Source: Caldithrix sp. (GTDB taxonomy: Bacteria; Zhuqueibacterota; Zhuqueibacteria; Thermofontimicrobiales; Sulfurfontimicrobiaceae). From it: a DNA stretch of 61,669 bases. Of the stretch, positions 28,299 through 36,737 are shown piece by piece. The stretch is taken from NCBI GenBank assembly GCA_020722815.1, contig DYKB01000039.1, positions 1 to 61,669 of the forward strand, written 5' to 3'. Positions within the stretch are counted from its first letter, which is position 1; every line of letters begins with the position of its first letter. Position numbers and translations under genes: made by a program. The notes beneath the pieces are model-generated. The model worked only from the letters and a program-made list of their open reading frames with translations. It searched no databases and was not told the origin of the DNA.

Positions 28299-29465
28299 TC
28301 ATGATACAAAAATCCGTGCCATATTTCGCACATTGAGAACTTCAAATTTTTGCACTTTTTGTTCGATATACCCATCGTATACAATAAATCCCTGATCTAC
28401 CCGATTTGGAAAAATTTTATCAAAATAGTGCAATCCTTTGAGAAAACTGGCGTGGAATGTCTGGGCGGATTTGATCTCAATCGGTGTAAGCATCGTTCCG
28501 CTTTTAAAAACCACGTCCACTTCATTCTGATGGCTGTCACGATAGAAATACAGATTCGGATCGAGCGCCTGATTCAGCCGTGTTTTTACCAGTTCCATCA
28601 GCGCCAGGTTTTCAAATAGAGCGCCGCGTAATGGATCGCGGGAAAGTTGTTGTGGATTTTCAATTCCCAGCAGGTAAGTTGCCAGTCCAACATCATAAAA
28701 ATAGAGTTTGGATGATTTGGTTAACCGTTTACTTATATTTTCAAAATATGGCGGTAAGGTCATAACAATATACAACGCCTGCAAAATCGAGAGCCAGGAT
28801 TTAATGGTTGGCAAACTTACACCAACTTCATTGGACAGGTGGCTGGCATTAAATATCTGTCCGATTCGGCCGGCACATAAGCGAATAAATCGCTGAAAGG
28901 TGTCCAGATCCTTAATTTGGACCAGTTGCCGCAAGTCGCGTTCGATATAAGTTTCATAATAACTGCGATAGGCGATGGTTGGATTTCGTTTTTCCTGATA
29001 GATACCCGGATAAAAGCCATGAAATAATAAATCATCGGTGCTGAACTGTGCCGTCAGTAAGGAGATTTCCCGCATGGAGAACGGCAAAAGTTTGAGGAGT
29101 ACGGTGCGACCAGCCAGAGATTGAGTGATATTATTAAACAGTGCAAACTGATTGCTGCCGGTTAAAATAAAATGACCATTCAATCGCCGGGTATCGACTA
29201 TTTCTTGCAGGTATGATAACAAGTCAGGCGCTCGTTGGATTTCGTCTAATATCGCACCATCTGGAAGTTTACCCAAAAATGCCCGGGGATCCAATTTCGC
29301 AAATTCCCTTTGATCCGGATTTTCAAGATTAATATACTCTTTTCCAGAGAACAGCTTTTTTACCAGCGTTGTTTTACCCGATTGCCGGGGGCCAGTGATG
29401 GTCACAATCGGGTATTGCGTGGCCAGGGTCAATACTATTTTTTCAATTGTCCGATCAATCAGCAT
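28299..29465 (-). CDS. AAA_14/DUF4143 ATPase
   Basis: A 388-residue protein: AAA ATPase followed by a C-terminal restriction-nuclease-like domain. TITGPRQSGKTTLVKKLF (about 21-38) is Walker A, GAILDEIQRAP Walker B, and GHFILTGSNQF the sensor region. A helical DUF4143 segment follows, then the nuclease-like motif FYRDSHQNEVDVVF and PIEIKSAQT near 315-340. The role of the family is unknown; it is frequent in accessory regions. The ATG at 29465 is chosen over a TTG at 29528 because the longer form would run through the palindrome at 29472-29508. A broken relative lies at 24058-24436. The gap 28081-28298 holds only the palindrome at 28095. Confidence 0.9.
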   Translation of the reverse strand: MLIDRTIEKIVLTLATQYPIVTITGPRQSGKTTLVKKLFSGKEYINLENPDQREFAKLDPRAFLGKLPDGAILDEIQRAPDLLSYLQEIVDTRRLNGHFILTGSNQFALFNNITQSLAGRTVLLKLLPFSMREISLLTAQFSTDDLLFHGFYPGIYQEKRNPTIAYRSYYETYIERDLRQLVQIKDLDTFQRFIRLCAGRIGQIFNASHLSNEVGVSLPTIKSWLSILQALYIVMTLPPYFENISKRLTKSSKLYFYDVGLATYLLGIENPQQLSRDPLRGALFENLALMELVKTRLNQALDPNLYFYRDSHQNEVDVVFKSGTMLTPIEIKSAQTFHASFLKGLHYFDKIFPNRVDQGFIVYDGYIEQKVQKFEVLNVRNMARIFVS

Positions 29466-29471
29466 ATGTAT

Positions 29472-29508
29472 TTGTGCAAATTTAAAGTTCAACTTTAGAT
29501 TTGTACAA
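29472..29508. promoter_or_regulatory. Long near-perfect palindrome at the 5' edge of the ATPase gene
   Basis: Arms 29472-29489 and 29491-29508 pair at 16 of 18 positions around a central C (core TTAAAGTTCAACTTTA). It lies only six bases before the ATG at 29465 and covers the ribosome binding region, so it could be an operator, or a hairpin hiding the start. Confidence 0.5.
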
Positions 29509-29546
29509 TAATACACAATTTTTATCAAAAAGTCAAGAGATAAAAA

Positions 29547-29630
29547 ATCAGACCTTCGAGGATTTTTACTGAAATCGTTGATGATATGCTGTTTTCTGCC
29601 ATGAATACGACAAACCGCGAAGGTCTGGAT
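29547..29630. repeat. Imperfect palindromic intergenic element and adjoining repeat-like sequence
   Basis: CAGACCTTCG at 29549-29558 is the exact inverse of CGAAGGTCTG at 29618-29627, and the match extends imperfectly on both sides (AGG/CCG, ATC/GAT). Such AGACCTTCG elements resemble known dispersed intergenic repeats. The stretch that follows to 29800 contains CACGCAAAGACGCAGAGGCG and TAATCCTGTAAATCCTCTG, also typical of dispersed repeats. The whole 300-base gap 29529-29828 holds no gene. Confidence 0.55.
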
Positions 29631-29828
29631 TTGCTAACGATCACACGGGTATCCTGAATTAATTATCACGCAAAGACGCAGAGGCGCAAAAAATCCGCAA
29701 AGGAGAAGGAAAAATCAATTTTAGTATTGTTTAATCCTGTAAATCCTCTGTATCCTGTCTTCTTTTCGCCCTGTGATTGGTTCCCTGGATTTTAATTTAA
29801 CGTTGTAATGGAATTCAAATTATCCGTC

Positions 29829-31043
29829 TTACAAATTCTCATAAATGCTTTTGCCTGCCTGCATCTTCTTCAGCCGCAGCCATGCTTCGATGTCGTAATA
29901 ATCGGCATAAATAATCGAAACATCGATTTCGCTGTTTTGGGGTTTGCTGCCAACAGAATGTAACAGAAAAGCATGATTCACTTTTCCGCTTAAATAGGCA
30001 TCTGACGAGAGCGAGGTCAAAATATTGGTCGCGACATTGCGATATTTTTCAGCGAGCATCTTATCTTCAAGTAAAACAAACATTTCCAGCATGGCGGAGG
30101 CAGCAATGGCTGCGGCTGAGGCATCGCGCGGCTCGTTCGGGATTCCCGGCGCATTGAAGTCCCAGTATGGGATATGGTCGGCCGGTAATCGTTTGATAAA
30201 AATGTCGGCCAGTTTTTGGGCCAGGTCCAAAAATTCCGGCTTTTTCGTCTCGCGATAGGTCAGGGTATAGCCGTAAATACCCCATACCTAACCGCGTGCC
30301 CATAGAGAGGAATCAGAATAGCCCTGATGCGTAAGACCTTTTAATTTGGGGCCGGTTGAATCATAGACAATCACCTGATAACTTGAATGATCCGGTCGGA
30401 AATGATTGTTCATCGTGGTTTCGGCGTGACGGACAGCCATGTCGTAAAGTGATTGGGTGCCGCCATTTTTGCTTGTCCAAAATAACAGTTCGAGGTTCAT
30501 CCTATTGTCGATAATGGTCTTATGTGGCCAGCCGCGCTGTTTGACGAACCAGGGCCAGGAGAGAATCGTGCCGACGCGGGGATTAAAAAGCGTGGCCAAA
30601 GTATCGGCAGTTCGCAGGACAACGTCTTTGTATTCAGGATTGCCAGTGAGCCGATAACCATTTCCAAAACTGTTATAAACCATAAATCCGAGATCATGAT
30701 TATTGGCGGGACGGAGTGACAGCGGTTTCAAGGCCATGGTAAAACTATCGGCCTGGGTTTTTATCGCCTCATCTTTAGTGAATTCGTCGGTGTACCAGAG
30801 AATCCCGGACCAAAAACCGCTGGTCCAATCCTGAATATCGACAAATTCCCATTTTGTTGAATCGGTTGGAATTTGGCGGGGCATTTTGTGATAGTCATTC
30901 AGTTCATTGAGCGTGCCTTTAACCTGTTCGGCGCAATACTGGAGTTGTTTATCCACATTCAGTGGTGCGTTTTGACAGCCAATCCCGGACAAAATTGCTA
31001 TTAAAACAAAAATAGTAAGGCAATGAAAATTGTTGAGTTGCAT
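29829..31043 (-). pseudogene. Glycoside hydrolase family 88 lipoprotein interrupted by one amber codon
   Basis: Encodes about 403 residues of an unsaturated glucuronyl/galacturonyl hydrolase, which acts on products of polysaccharide lyases. The N-terminus has a lipobox (LSGIGC, Cys about 22) and MQLNNF is placed by GGGAGG right before the ATG at 31043. Motifs include WTSGFWSGILWY, NNHDLGFMVYNSFGNGYRLT with the first acidic residue, and IIDNRMNLELLFW with the second. At 30288-30290 a TAG sits in ARG-stop-VWGIYGYTLTYRE, where relatives have Gln (CAG). The frame is otherwise open to 29829 and continues with family sequence. TAG is a normal stop in neighbouring genes (14147, 59201), so recoding is unlikely. 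Longer 5' frames are derived from the repeat at 31134-31302. Confidence 0.85.
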
Positions 31044-31133
31044 ATTCCCTCCCAAAAATTTTCCCATATTGTTCACTTCCATGTTGGCCAATGGGGAAAT
31101 GATAATTGGTATCCTCATGATACGCGTTTTTAT

Positions 31134-31302
31134 GTAACCGTTCACCGGTGTGATACAATAAAAGCTTCTGTCATGCCCGAATGCTGACGCGATAAAAACA
31201 TTCGAGTACAAGTTTATCGGGCATCTATATGTCTAAAAAAGGATGGATTCCCGCCAAAAACAGGCGGGAATGACAGGCTTGACCCTCCCTGTGAACGGTC
31301 AC
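31134..31302 (+). repeat. Dispersed repeat family 1, most complete copy
   Basis: A 169-base element bounded by GTAACCGTTCACCGG and CCCTGTGAACGGTCAC. Internal arms include TGTCATGCCCGAATG with a later CGGGCAT, and ATTCCCGCC with GGCGGGAAT. Opposite in orientation to the copy at 24569-24710 and the same as those at the two window ends. It fills most of the gap between the GH88 and GH9 genes. Confidence 0.9.
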
Positions 31303-31325
31303 GTTTTATCGGGGATAAGTTCATA

Positions 31326-34268
31326 TTATTTCAATATGATAAGTTTCTTCACATCGACTAGCTCCTTCTGCTGCAATTTGTAATAATAAATTCCGGACGG
31401 GAGATTGACCGCATTGAATAGAATTTCATGCTGGCCAGCCATCATTTTATTATCAACTAAAGTCGCAACCAGTTCACCCAAAGTATTAAACACTTCCAGC
31501 CGGGTATGTTCACTATCTGGAAGCGAGAAGGCGATGGAGGTGGTCGGATTGAAGGGATTTGGATAATTATTTTTTAATTCGAAATGGAAAATTTGTCCGG
31601 TTTCTTCATGAACAGCCGTTGCGGCGGCAATATTGACAAGTACATCCCCGGCATCCGACGGTTTGGATTCCATCCCTTTATCATCAAAAGCTTTGGCGGT
31701 GATAAGCTGTTTCCCCTTGTTTATTTTATACTTAGAAAGATTCCACGAAAAGGCGAAATTATTGGCTTTATCCATACTTTCGCCAATAAAATGCCAATCA
31801 TAATAGTATTCAACTCGTCGCACATCCGGTGATGCTGTTACGGTTAAAACCACCGTCGTATCTTTTCGAACGGTCTGATTTTCTTTTAAATTCAGGGCAA
31901 CAGTCGGACGCGTATTCGGCATATATGCATTTTGATAATTGGCACAGAGATAGCCATATCCAAAAATGGCCATAACCTGCGTCTGATGAATCGTAAATTC
32001 ACTGTCGGCAATACTGTTGCGGTTTAGAAATCGCGCTTCGGCGTCCGGAAAATTGGATATGGCAGGATAAGCGGTGGATCGGGAAAAGTCCTCATCACCA
32101 ATCCAGATCCAACTTTCCCCGGTCATCCAGTCGCCGGTGCGATACATTTCGTATACGACGTAGCCTGGTAGAATCGGATTGGTGTAAACCTTGCTGTTAT
32201 AATCAATTAAATACCAGGAATCAGGATGAAAGGGCTGGCGTTCCGGATTTTCGCCAAGCCCACTGATTTTGACCATATCCAACTGATTCCCTCCGAGACA
32301 ATAATCGCAGGTCGTGTAACAGGCATCAAGGAATTTCTGATTTTTTGTAAATTCATACGCGACGGCAGCGAGATAGGTATGGGGGGTACTAAATGTCCCC
32401 AACATAAAAAGAATATCTTTGTCAAGGCCATAACGAAAGCCGCGATCATTCGCTGATTGCACTGTTTCAGAATTTGCCTGAGCCACAATATCATCGATAC
32501 ACTGTTTTTTGAGCGCCATATCAAGACCGGGGTGATTATCGGGAATCAAACCAAAAATCGTGGCAGCATAGTGCCAGGGATTGATATTAAACCAGAGTTT
32601 CGATTTCCAGGTTTTATCATTTTTTTTGCAAATTTTAAAATCATTCTGATAGGATGTTTCGCCTGTATAGCGATATAATGCAGCGGCTGCCTCCATTTTC
32701 GCGCGATTAACATCCTCGATTGAATCATTTTTCTGTTCTAAAGCCCACTTATACGCCGTTTTTGCTTCATCAATCCAGCCCGGACTGTCCAGGTGGGGAG
32801 TGCCCTGGAATTTATCTAAACATATCGCCAGCCAGGCCGCACACGCGGCATACCGGTAGGACATCATGACCGAATTGCCACCTTTTAAGGCCATCACGCG
32901 GCTATCTTCCCACGACGCTTTCCCGCTTTCAGCACCGGCATCGACACCGGCATAGCCCGGTACACCACCTTTTGTGAAATTTTGGGCGATCAATGCATCT
33001 TTTGCGCGCTTAAAAAACCGAATGAGCCACATCGCCTCATCCAGAATATCGGGAATGCCATTTTCACCTTCGTTAATCCAGGGGGAATCATTGGCCAGCT
33101 TGTATTTCGGACTGATATCGCCATCGCCAAAATTTTGCGGTTTTAGATCATACAGGGCGAGTAAGGTCATGGGGACGCGGTAGTGGGTATCATAGCCATC
33201 CCAATCGCCGGCATCGTGATACCAGCCCCACACACCTTTGACGATACCCTCACCTTTTGCGGGATCAAATTCCTGTTCACCAGTGAGATCCGGATAGTAT
33301 TTCATGATTCGGCCGTCATCGGGATGTTGATCCCGTGGATAGTTCAATCCCGGTTCAATTTCCTGTATAATCCCTGAACGCTGCGTAAACATGGCACGAG
33401 AAGTATAATAATAGGCTTCCCGGTAAACATCCTCACTAATTTCAAAGGGATACGAACACCCCATCCGCTCAACGACGACGCGATACTCACCCGGAACCTT
33501 GAAAGCAGAAAAATCACATTCCCACACATCGGCAAGCGTCATGTTTTTATTTTTAAAATCAGTAGTCGTACGATTAAAATCCGGGTCGGTTTTATTTCGC
33601 TGTTTCGCGATAATTCCTGAAAACATAACCGAATCATCGGCTGTCCGAACAATGTGAAAAGTACTTTGTGCATAATCATTCAGATTCAGCCCCCCTTTTT
33701 CATGTTTAGCGGAATTAAAAGAACCCATAAAATGTGAAATATAGGCGTATTTTGGCGCATTGGGGACAAAACCGATCTGATTGACGTGAATGGCTGGTGA
33801 ACGCAGCATTTTTTCATCATATACAAGGGTGTAGATATTGACATTTGATGCCAGGTCATTCAAAGTGACTGTGTAAGCAATTCCCCGTCGCATGGTAAAT
33901 GGCAGCTCGATATAAATCCAGTGGTGCGAAAGAAATTTTGGTTTGCTTGGATCGTAAAGATTATTAAATTCCACCCCTTTGGATTTTCGACCAATATTGA
34001 CGGGTGTTTGAGGGGTTGTATAACGATCATCATTCTGACTCGTAATTGTATAATTAGCGATATTAATAGATTTGTTCAAATCCAGTGTCTGATAATAAAT
34101 TTTATTCCCATTATATCGATCCTGATGAATTCCGAAATAGTCAATGTGGCCTTCATCAAAATGAACAACAAGAATTTTATCAGTTAGCGGTAAGACGCGT
34201 AATAAATCAGCCGTGATAAGATTTTGTGAAATAAATAGAAGAAAGAGGAAAGTGAGTGAGAATTTCAT
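31326..34268 (-). CDS. Glycoside hydrolase family 9 (endoglucanase-type) with T9SS sorting domain
   Basis: A 980-residue surface or secreted glycanase. Signal peptide about 1-20. A beta-rich N-terminal region ends in the Cellulase_N Ig-like domain (IHVNQIGFVPNAPKYAYI, about 157-174). The GH9 barrel carries WGWYHDAGDWDGYDTHY near 347-363 (catalytic Asp pair), GIPDILDEAMWLIRFFKRA, and the late segment NSIADSEFTIHQ near 750 with the candidate acid Glu. An Ig-like module (TASPDVRRVEYYYDWHFIGE) leads to a T9SS type A domain, about 900-980, with NNYPNPFNPTTSIAF and GIYYYKLQQ. Glucan or mixed-linkage substrates are typical. Unlike the GH9 at 14198 it lacks a deacetylase domain and has the sorting tail. 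Upstream on the same strand, 69 bases away, is the MetX-like gene. Confidence 0.88.
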   Translation of the reverse strand: MKFSLTFLFLLFISQNLITADLLRVLPLTDKILVVHFDEGHIDYFGIHQDRYNGNKIYYQTLDLNKSINIANYTITSQNDDRYTTPQTPVNIGRKSKGVEFNNLYDPSKPKFLSHHWIYIELPFTMRRGIAYTVTLNDLASNVNIYTLVYDEKMLRSPAIHVNQIGFVPNAPKYAYISHFMGSFNSAKHEKGGLNLNDYAQSTFHIVRTADDSVMFSGIIAKQRNKTDPDFNRTTTDFKNKNMTLADVWECDFSAFKVPGEYRVVVERMGCSYPFEISEDVYREAYYYTSRAMFTQRSGIIQEIEPGLNYPRDQHPDDGRIMKYYPDLTGEQEFDPAKGEGIVKGVWGWYHDAGDWDGYDTHYRVPMTLLALYDLKPQNFGDGDISPKYKLANDSPWINEGENGIPDILDEAMWLIRFFKRAKDALIAQNFTKGGVPGYAGVDAGAESGKASWEDSRVMALKGGNSVMMSYRYAACAAWLAICLDKFQGTPHLDSPGWIDEAKTAYKWALEQKNDSIEDVNRAKMEAAAALYRYTGETSYQNDFKICKKNDKTWKSKLWFNINPWHYAATIFGLIPDNHPGLDMALKKQCIDDIVAQANSETVQSANDRGFRYGLDKDILFMLGTFSTPHTYLAAVAYEFTKNQKFLDACYTTCDYCLGGNQLDMVKISGLGENPERQPFHPDSWYLIDYNSKVYTNPILPGYVVYEMYRTGDWMTGESWIWIGDEDFSRSTAYPAISNFPDAEARFLNRNSIADSEFTIHQTQVMAIFGYGYLCANYQNAYMPNTRPTVALNLKENQTVRKDTTVVLTVTASPDVRRVEYYYDWHFIGESMDKANNFAFSWNLSKYKINKGKQLITAKAFDDKGMESKPSDAGDVLVNIAAATAVHEETGQIFHFELKNNYPNPFNPTTSIAFSLPDSEHTRLEVFNTLGELVATLVDNKMMAGQHEILFNAVNLPSGIYYYKLQQKELVDVKKLIILK

Positions 34269-34337
34269 TGGTTAGGTTCCCTAAATTGAAAATTATCAAT
34301 TAACCTGGAATTTATTTTAATAAGATAAATCGCTGAA

Positions 34338-35357
34338 TTATTTTTTTAAAAACTGACGAACTGCCGGCATACAAAGAAAGCCCTCAACACCCGGCGCCAG
34401 ATGACCGCTATTACCAAACAATTCAATGACATTGCACCCAAGGGTTTTGGCAAACGCCCGTGCTGGTTCCGGATTCACCATCATGTCGTGGTTCGCAATA
34501 ACCATCAACACCTGAGCTTTTACTGCCTGTGCTGTTTTTTCGATGTCCCCGTCAAATGACTTGAAAATATGATGTGACATCATCGCCCTGAGCTGATACG
34601 CCCAGTCATTCGCATCATGATTGGGATAGTCTTTTACCTCGTTTTCATAAAATTCGAAAAATTTTGAATTTGTCGTTCGACTATTAACATCCGCTGGGGT
34701 TGACAGGGCGAGTTCGTGAACGCTTCCAACCAGCCGCATGGCCTCATCGATATTGGCGTGATTTTTTTGGGCAAATTGAATAATTTGTAATTGAGTATTC
34801 CAGAGGAGCAGATCATAAGGCGTCTGCGTGGGCGTCCCGACAATTGGGACCGCTTTGGTCATAAAATCCGGATAGGCGACTATCCACTGAAACGTCTGCA
34901 TTCCCCCCATGGAAGTTCCCATCACCGCATGCAGATGGGGGATACTCAGATGTTTGGTGAGGAGTAGATATTGTGATTCCACCATATCCCGAATTGTAAA
35001 TTCAGGAAATGATAGACCTGGTTGTTTTTTACTGTTAGATGGCGAGGACGAAACACCATTTCCCAGCGCATCCACGGTGATGACGAAATATTGGGTGCTA
35101 TCCACAAATTTATCGGAACCAATTTGGCCGGCCAATTGTTCTGAGGTGCCAGAAAACCAGGTGGGGTAGAGGACCGCATTGGATTTATCGGCATTTAAAG
35201 TACCGTGTGTTCGATACCCAATTTGACAATCGAGAATTTTTTGGCCATTTTCCAGCGTGAAATCACCAATTTTGGCAAATTGCTGGACACCGGCCAGCAA
35301 ACAAACATAAGATCCTGACAGAAAAATAATGAAGCAAAGCCTTCGAATTGACTGCAT
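34338..35357 (-). CDS. Secreted alpha/beta hydrolase of the MetX (homoserine O-acetyltransferase-like) family
   Basis: About 339 residues with an N-terminal signal peptide (about 1-23, SGSYVCLLAG), unusual for the cytoplasmic MetX enzyme. The fold is clear: IGYRTHGTLNADKSNAVL, LGNGVSSSPSN, nucleophile elbow VMGTSMGGMQ with Ser149, acid Asp in IANHDMMVNPE, and His in GNSGHLAPG. Export and position upstream of GH9 point to an esterase or deacylase of glycan or plant-derived substituents, not methionine biosynthesis (inference). GGAGGTG directly before the second ATG sets the start at 35357; an ATG twelve bases upstream overlaps that site. It is probably co-transcribed with the GH9 gene. Confidence 0.8.
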   Translation of the reverse strand: MQSIRRLCFIIFLSGSYVCLLAGVQQFAKIGDFTLENGQKILDCQIGYRTHGTLNADKSNAVLYPTWFSGTSEQLAGQIGSDKFVDSTQYFVITVDALGNGVSSSPSNSKKQPGLSFPEFTIRDMVESQYLLLTKHLSIPHLHAVMGTSMGGMQTFQWIVAYPDFMTKAVPIVGTPTQTPYDLLLWNTQLQIIQFAQKNHANIDEAMRLVGSVHELALSTPADVNSRTTNSKFFEFYENEVKDYPNHDANDWAYQLRAMMSHHIFKSFDGDIEKTAQAVKAQVLMVIANHDMMVNPEPARAFAKTLGCNVIELFGNSGHLAPGVEGFLCMPAVRQFLKK

Positions 35358-35424
35358 TTTCACCTCCATTGCCTCGCATATAATATTGGGATGCTACTTA
35401 GAGTCTGTCAGAAAATACCAAGGC

Positions 35425-35514
35425 CTGTCATTGCGAGGCGTTTTTTGCCGAAGCAATCCCATCGTTAAACAGCGGAGATTGCTTCGTCGCAGAAAACGCT
35501 CCTCGCAATGACAG
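35425..35514. repeat. Dispersed palindromic repeat family 2, copy 2
   Basis: A 90-base palindrome from CTGTCATTGCGAGGCG to CCTCGCAATGACAG with inner arms AAGCAATCCC and GAGATTGCTTCG. It closely matches 19509-19599. Confidence 0.88.
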
Positions 35515-36014
35515 TACCAGCGGCTTTTGCGGACAGACACTACTTGACATAGATTATGAGCCATCAGAATCGATGATGGTCTTTCTGAAATAAATTAAAC
35601 ATTTTTTTAATAAAATGGTAGGAAAAAATTTAATATTATGATTTTTTGATGATTTAATTCGGGATGGTTGTGACGTTGCATATATATGATTGAACTCAAA
35701 TATAAAATTGAATAATTATGAATGTGTCAGATTGATTTTTTAAAAAATATTTTATTTAAGCCACAGAATGGAGCAGCCACAGAAAGATACAAAACTGTTT
35801 TAGGGCGACTTTAAAAGCCATGCACATTTGTTTATTTTATAAAGTCAGTGGTTGAGTTGTATTACAACGTTAAGTTAAAAAGGCTTATAAAACTTGAAAT
35901 TCAAATAGGAAATTTATGAAGTTCTAAATCAATGAAGGCCCCCCTGCTGCTTCCATAGCCGTCAGATTAAGGTGATAAGTAATTGAAAATAATGAAATAC
36001 GTTGAATTAAAAAC

Positions 36015-36094
36015 GCCCTCAGCCTAACCCTCTCCCAGAGGGAGAGGGAATAGCTACGCCCTCTCCCGTTGGGAGAAGGTTAGGCTGAGGGGGC
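36015..36094. repeat. Palindromic CCCTCAGCCTAACCC repeat
   Basis: GCCCTCAGCCTAACCCTCTCCC is mirrored by GGGAGAAGGTTAGGCTGAGG, with an inner AGAGGGAGAGGG / CCCTCTCCC stem, giving an 80-base GC-rich cruciform in otherwise AT-rich DNA. Very similar elements are common dispersed repeats in unrelated bacteria. Only one copy is in this window. Confidence 0.75.
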
Positions 36095-36737
36095 ATAGCT
36101 GGCGTAATCAAAAAGTGTAAGGTCGTAAAAATTAGTTTAAAAAGGATCAACTGAATTCATAACTTTTTTAAAATTGGGAATCAATGTTTTCCATAGGCAA
36201 AATCTCAAATAGTAAAACGTATTATTTTATATTTTACCCAAAAGTTGTTTATTTGTCAAGTGATTTTAATGATAATTTATATTTTTATCTCAATTCAGGC
36301 GCGGATTTGTCTGGTATTTGATTTTTAACATCATAATAATTTTGAGGTTATCCCGGTGTCGACCTCGGTTTGTCAAAGTAACGCTAATTTAAGAGATTAA
36401 CCAATGGATTTTAGCCAAAGTATAATCAAAAATTTCACTCGTTCACGATAAACTTTAAACATTATAAAAATGTAACAACCTAAAAAAAAAGCTTGATTTT
36501 AAAAAAAACTTTGAATATGTTTTATTAAAATTCAAAAAGGAGATTGGATTAGCTTTAAATATTGTTGATGCTTTGGGTGTAATCGTGATTTGCTTGTTAG
36601 GAGGACGTGTTGATTTGATATTGCTTACAATTTATTGGCCGATAACGGATTTAAAAAAAGGAAAATGAAGTTGAAGTCCCTGATACGGTACAGTTTTCTT
36701 TTACAATCACTTTTTTTCTCGGAAGAGGAGGCAATTT

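Larger units (their letters stand above)
35370..36737. other. Large intergenic region (1.37 kb)
   Basis: No gene is supported here. It contains palindromic repeats at 35425-35514 and 36015-36094, a short inverted repeat around the first (GTCTGTC at 35403-35409, GACAGAC at 35532-35538), and a segment TTGTATTACAACGTTAAGTT near 35867 that recurs inverted near 29800. The last 250 bases are AT-rich and should hold the promoter of the second receptor operon. Its GAGGAGG site directly precedes the ATG at 36738. Confidence 0.6.

Noticed and set aside
30288..30290. Amber codon reassignment
   Set aside because: Neighbouring intact genes end in TAG (for example 14147 and 59201), and no other conserved in-frame TAG was seen.
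31044..31211. 5' extension of the GH88 frame
   Set aside because: It translates part of the repeat at 31134-31302. The lipoprotein start with GGGAGG at 31043 is far better.
34338..35357. metX, homoserine O-acetyltransferase of methionine synthesis
   Set aside because: The signal peptide and glycanase neighbour make a secreted esterase-like role more likely; no methionine genes are nearby.
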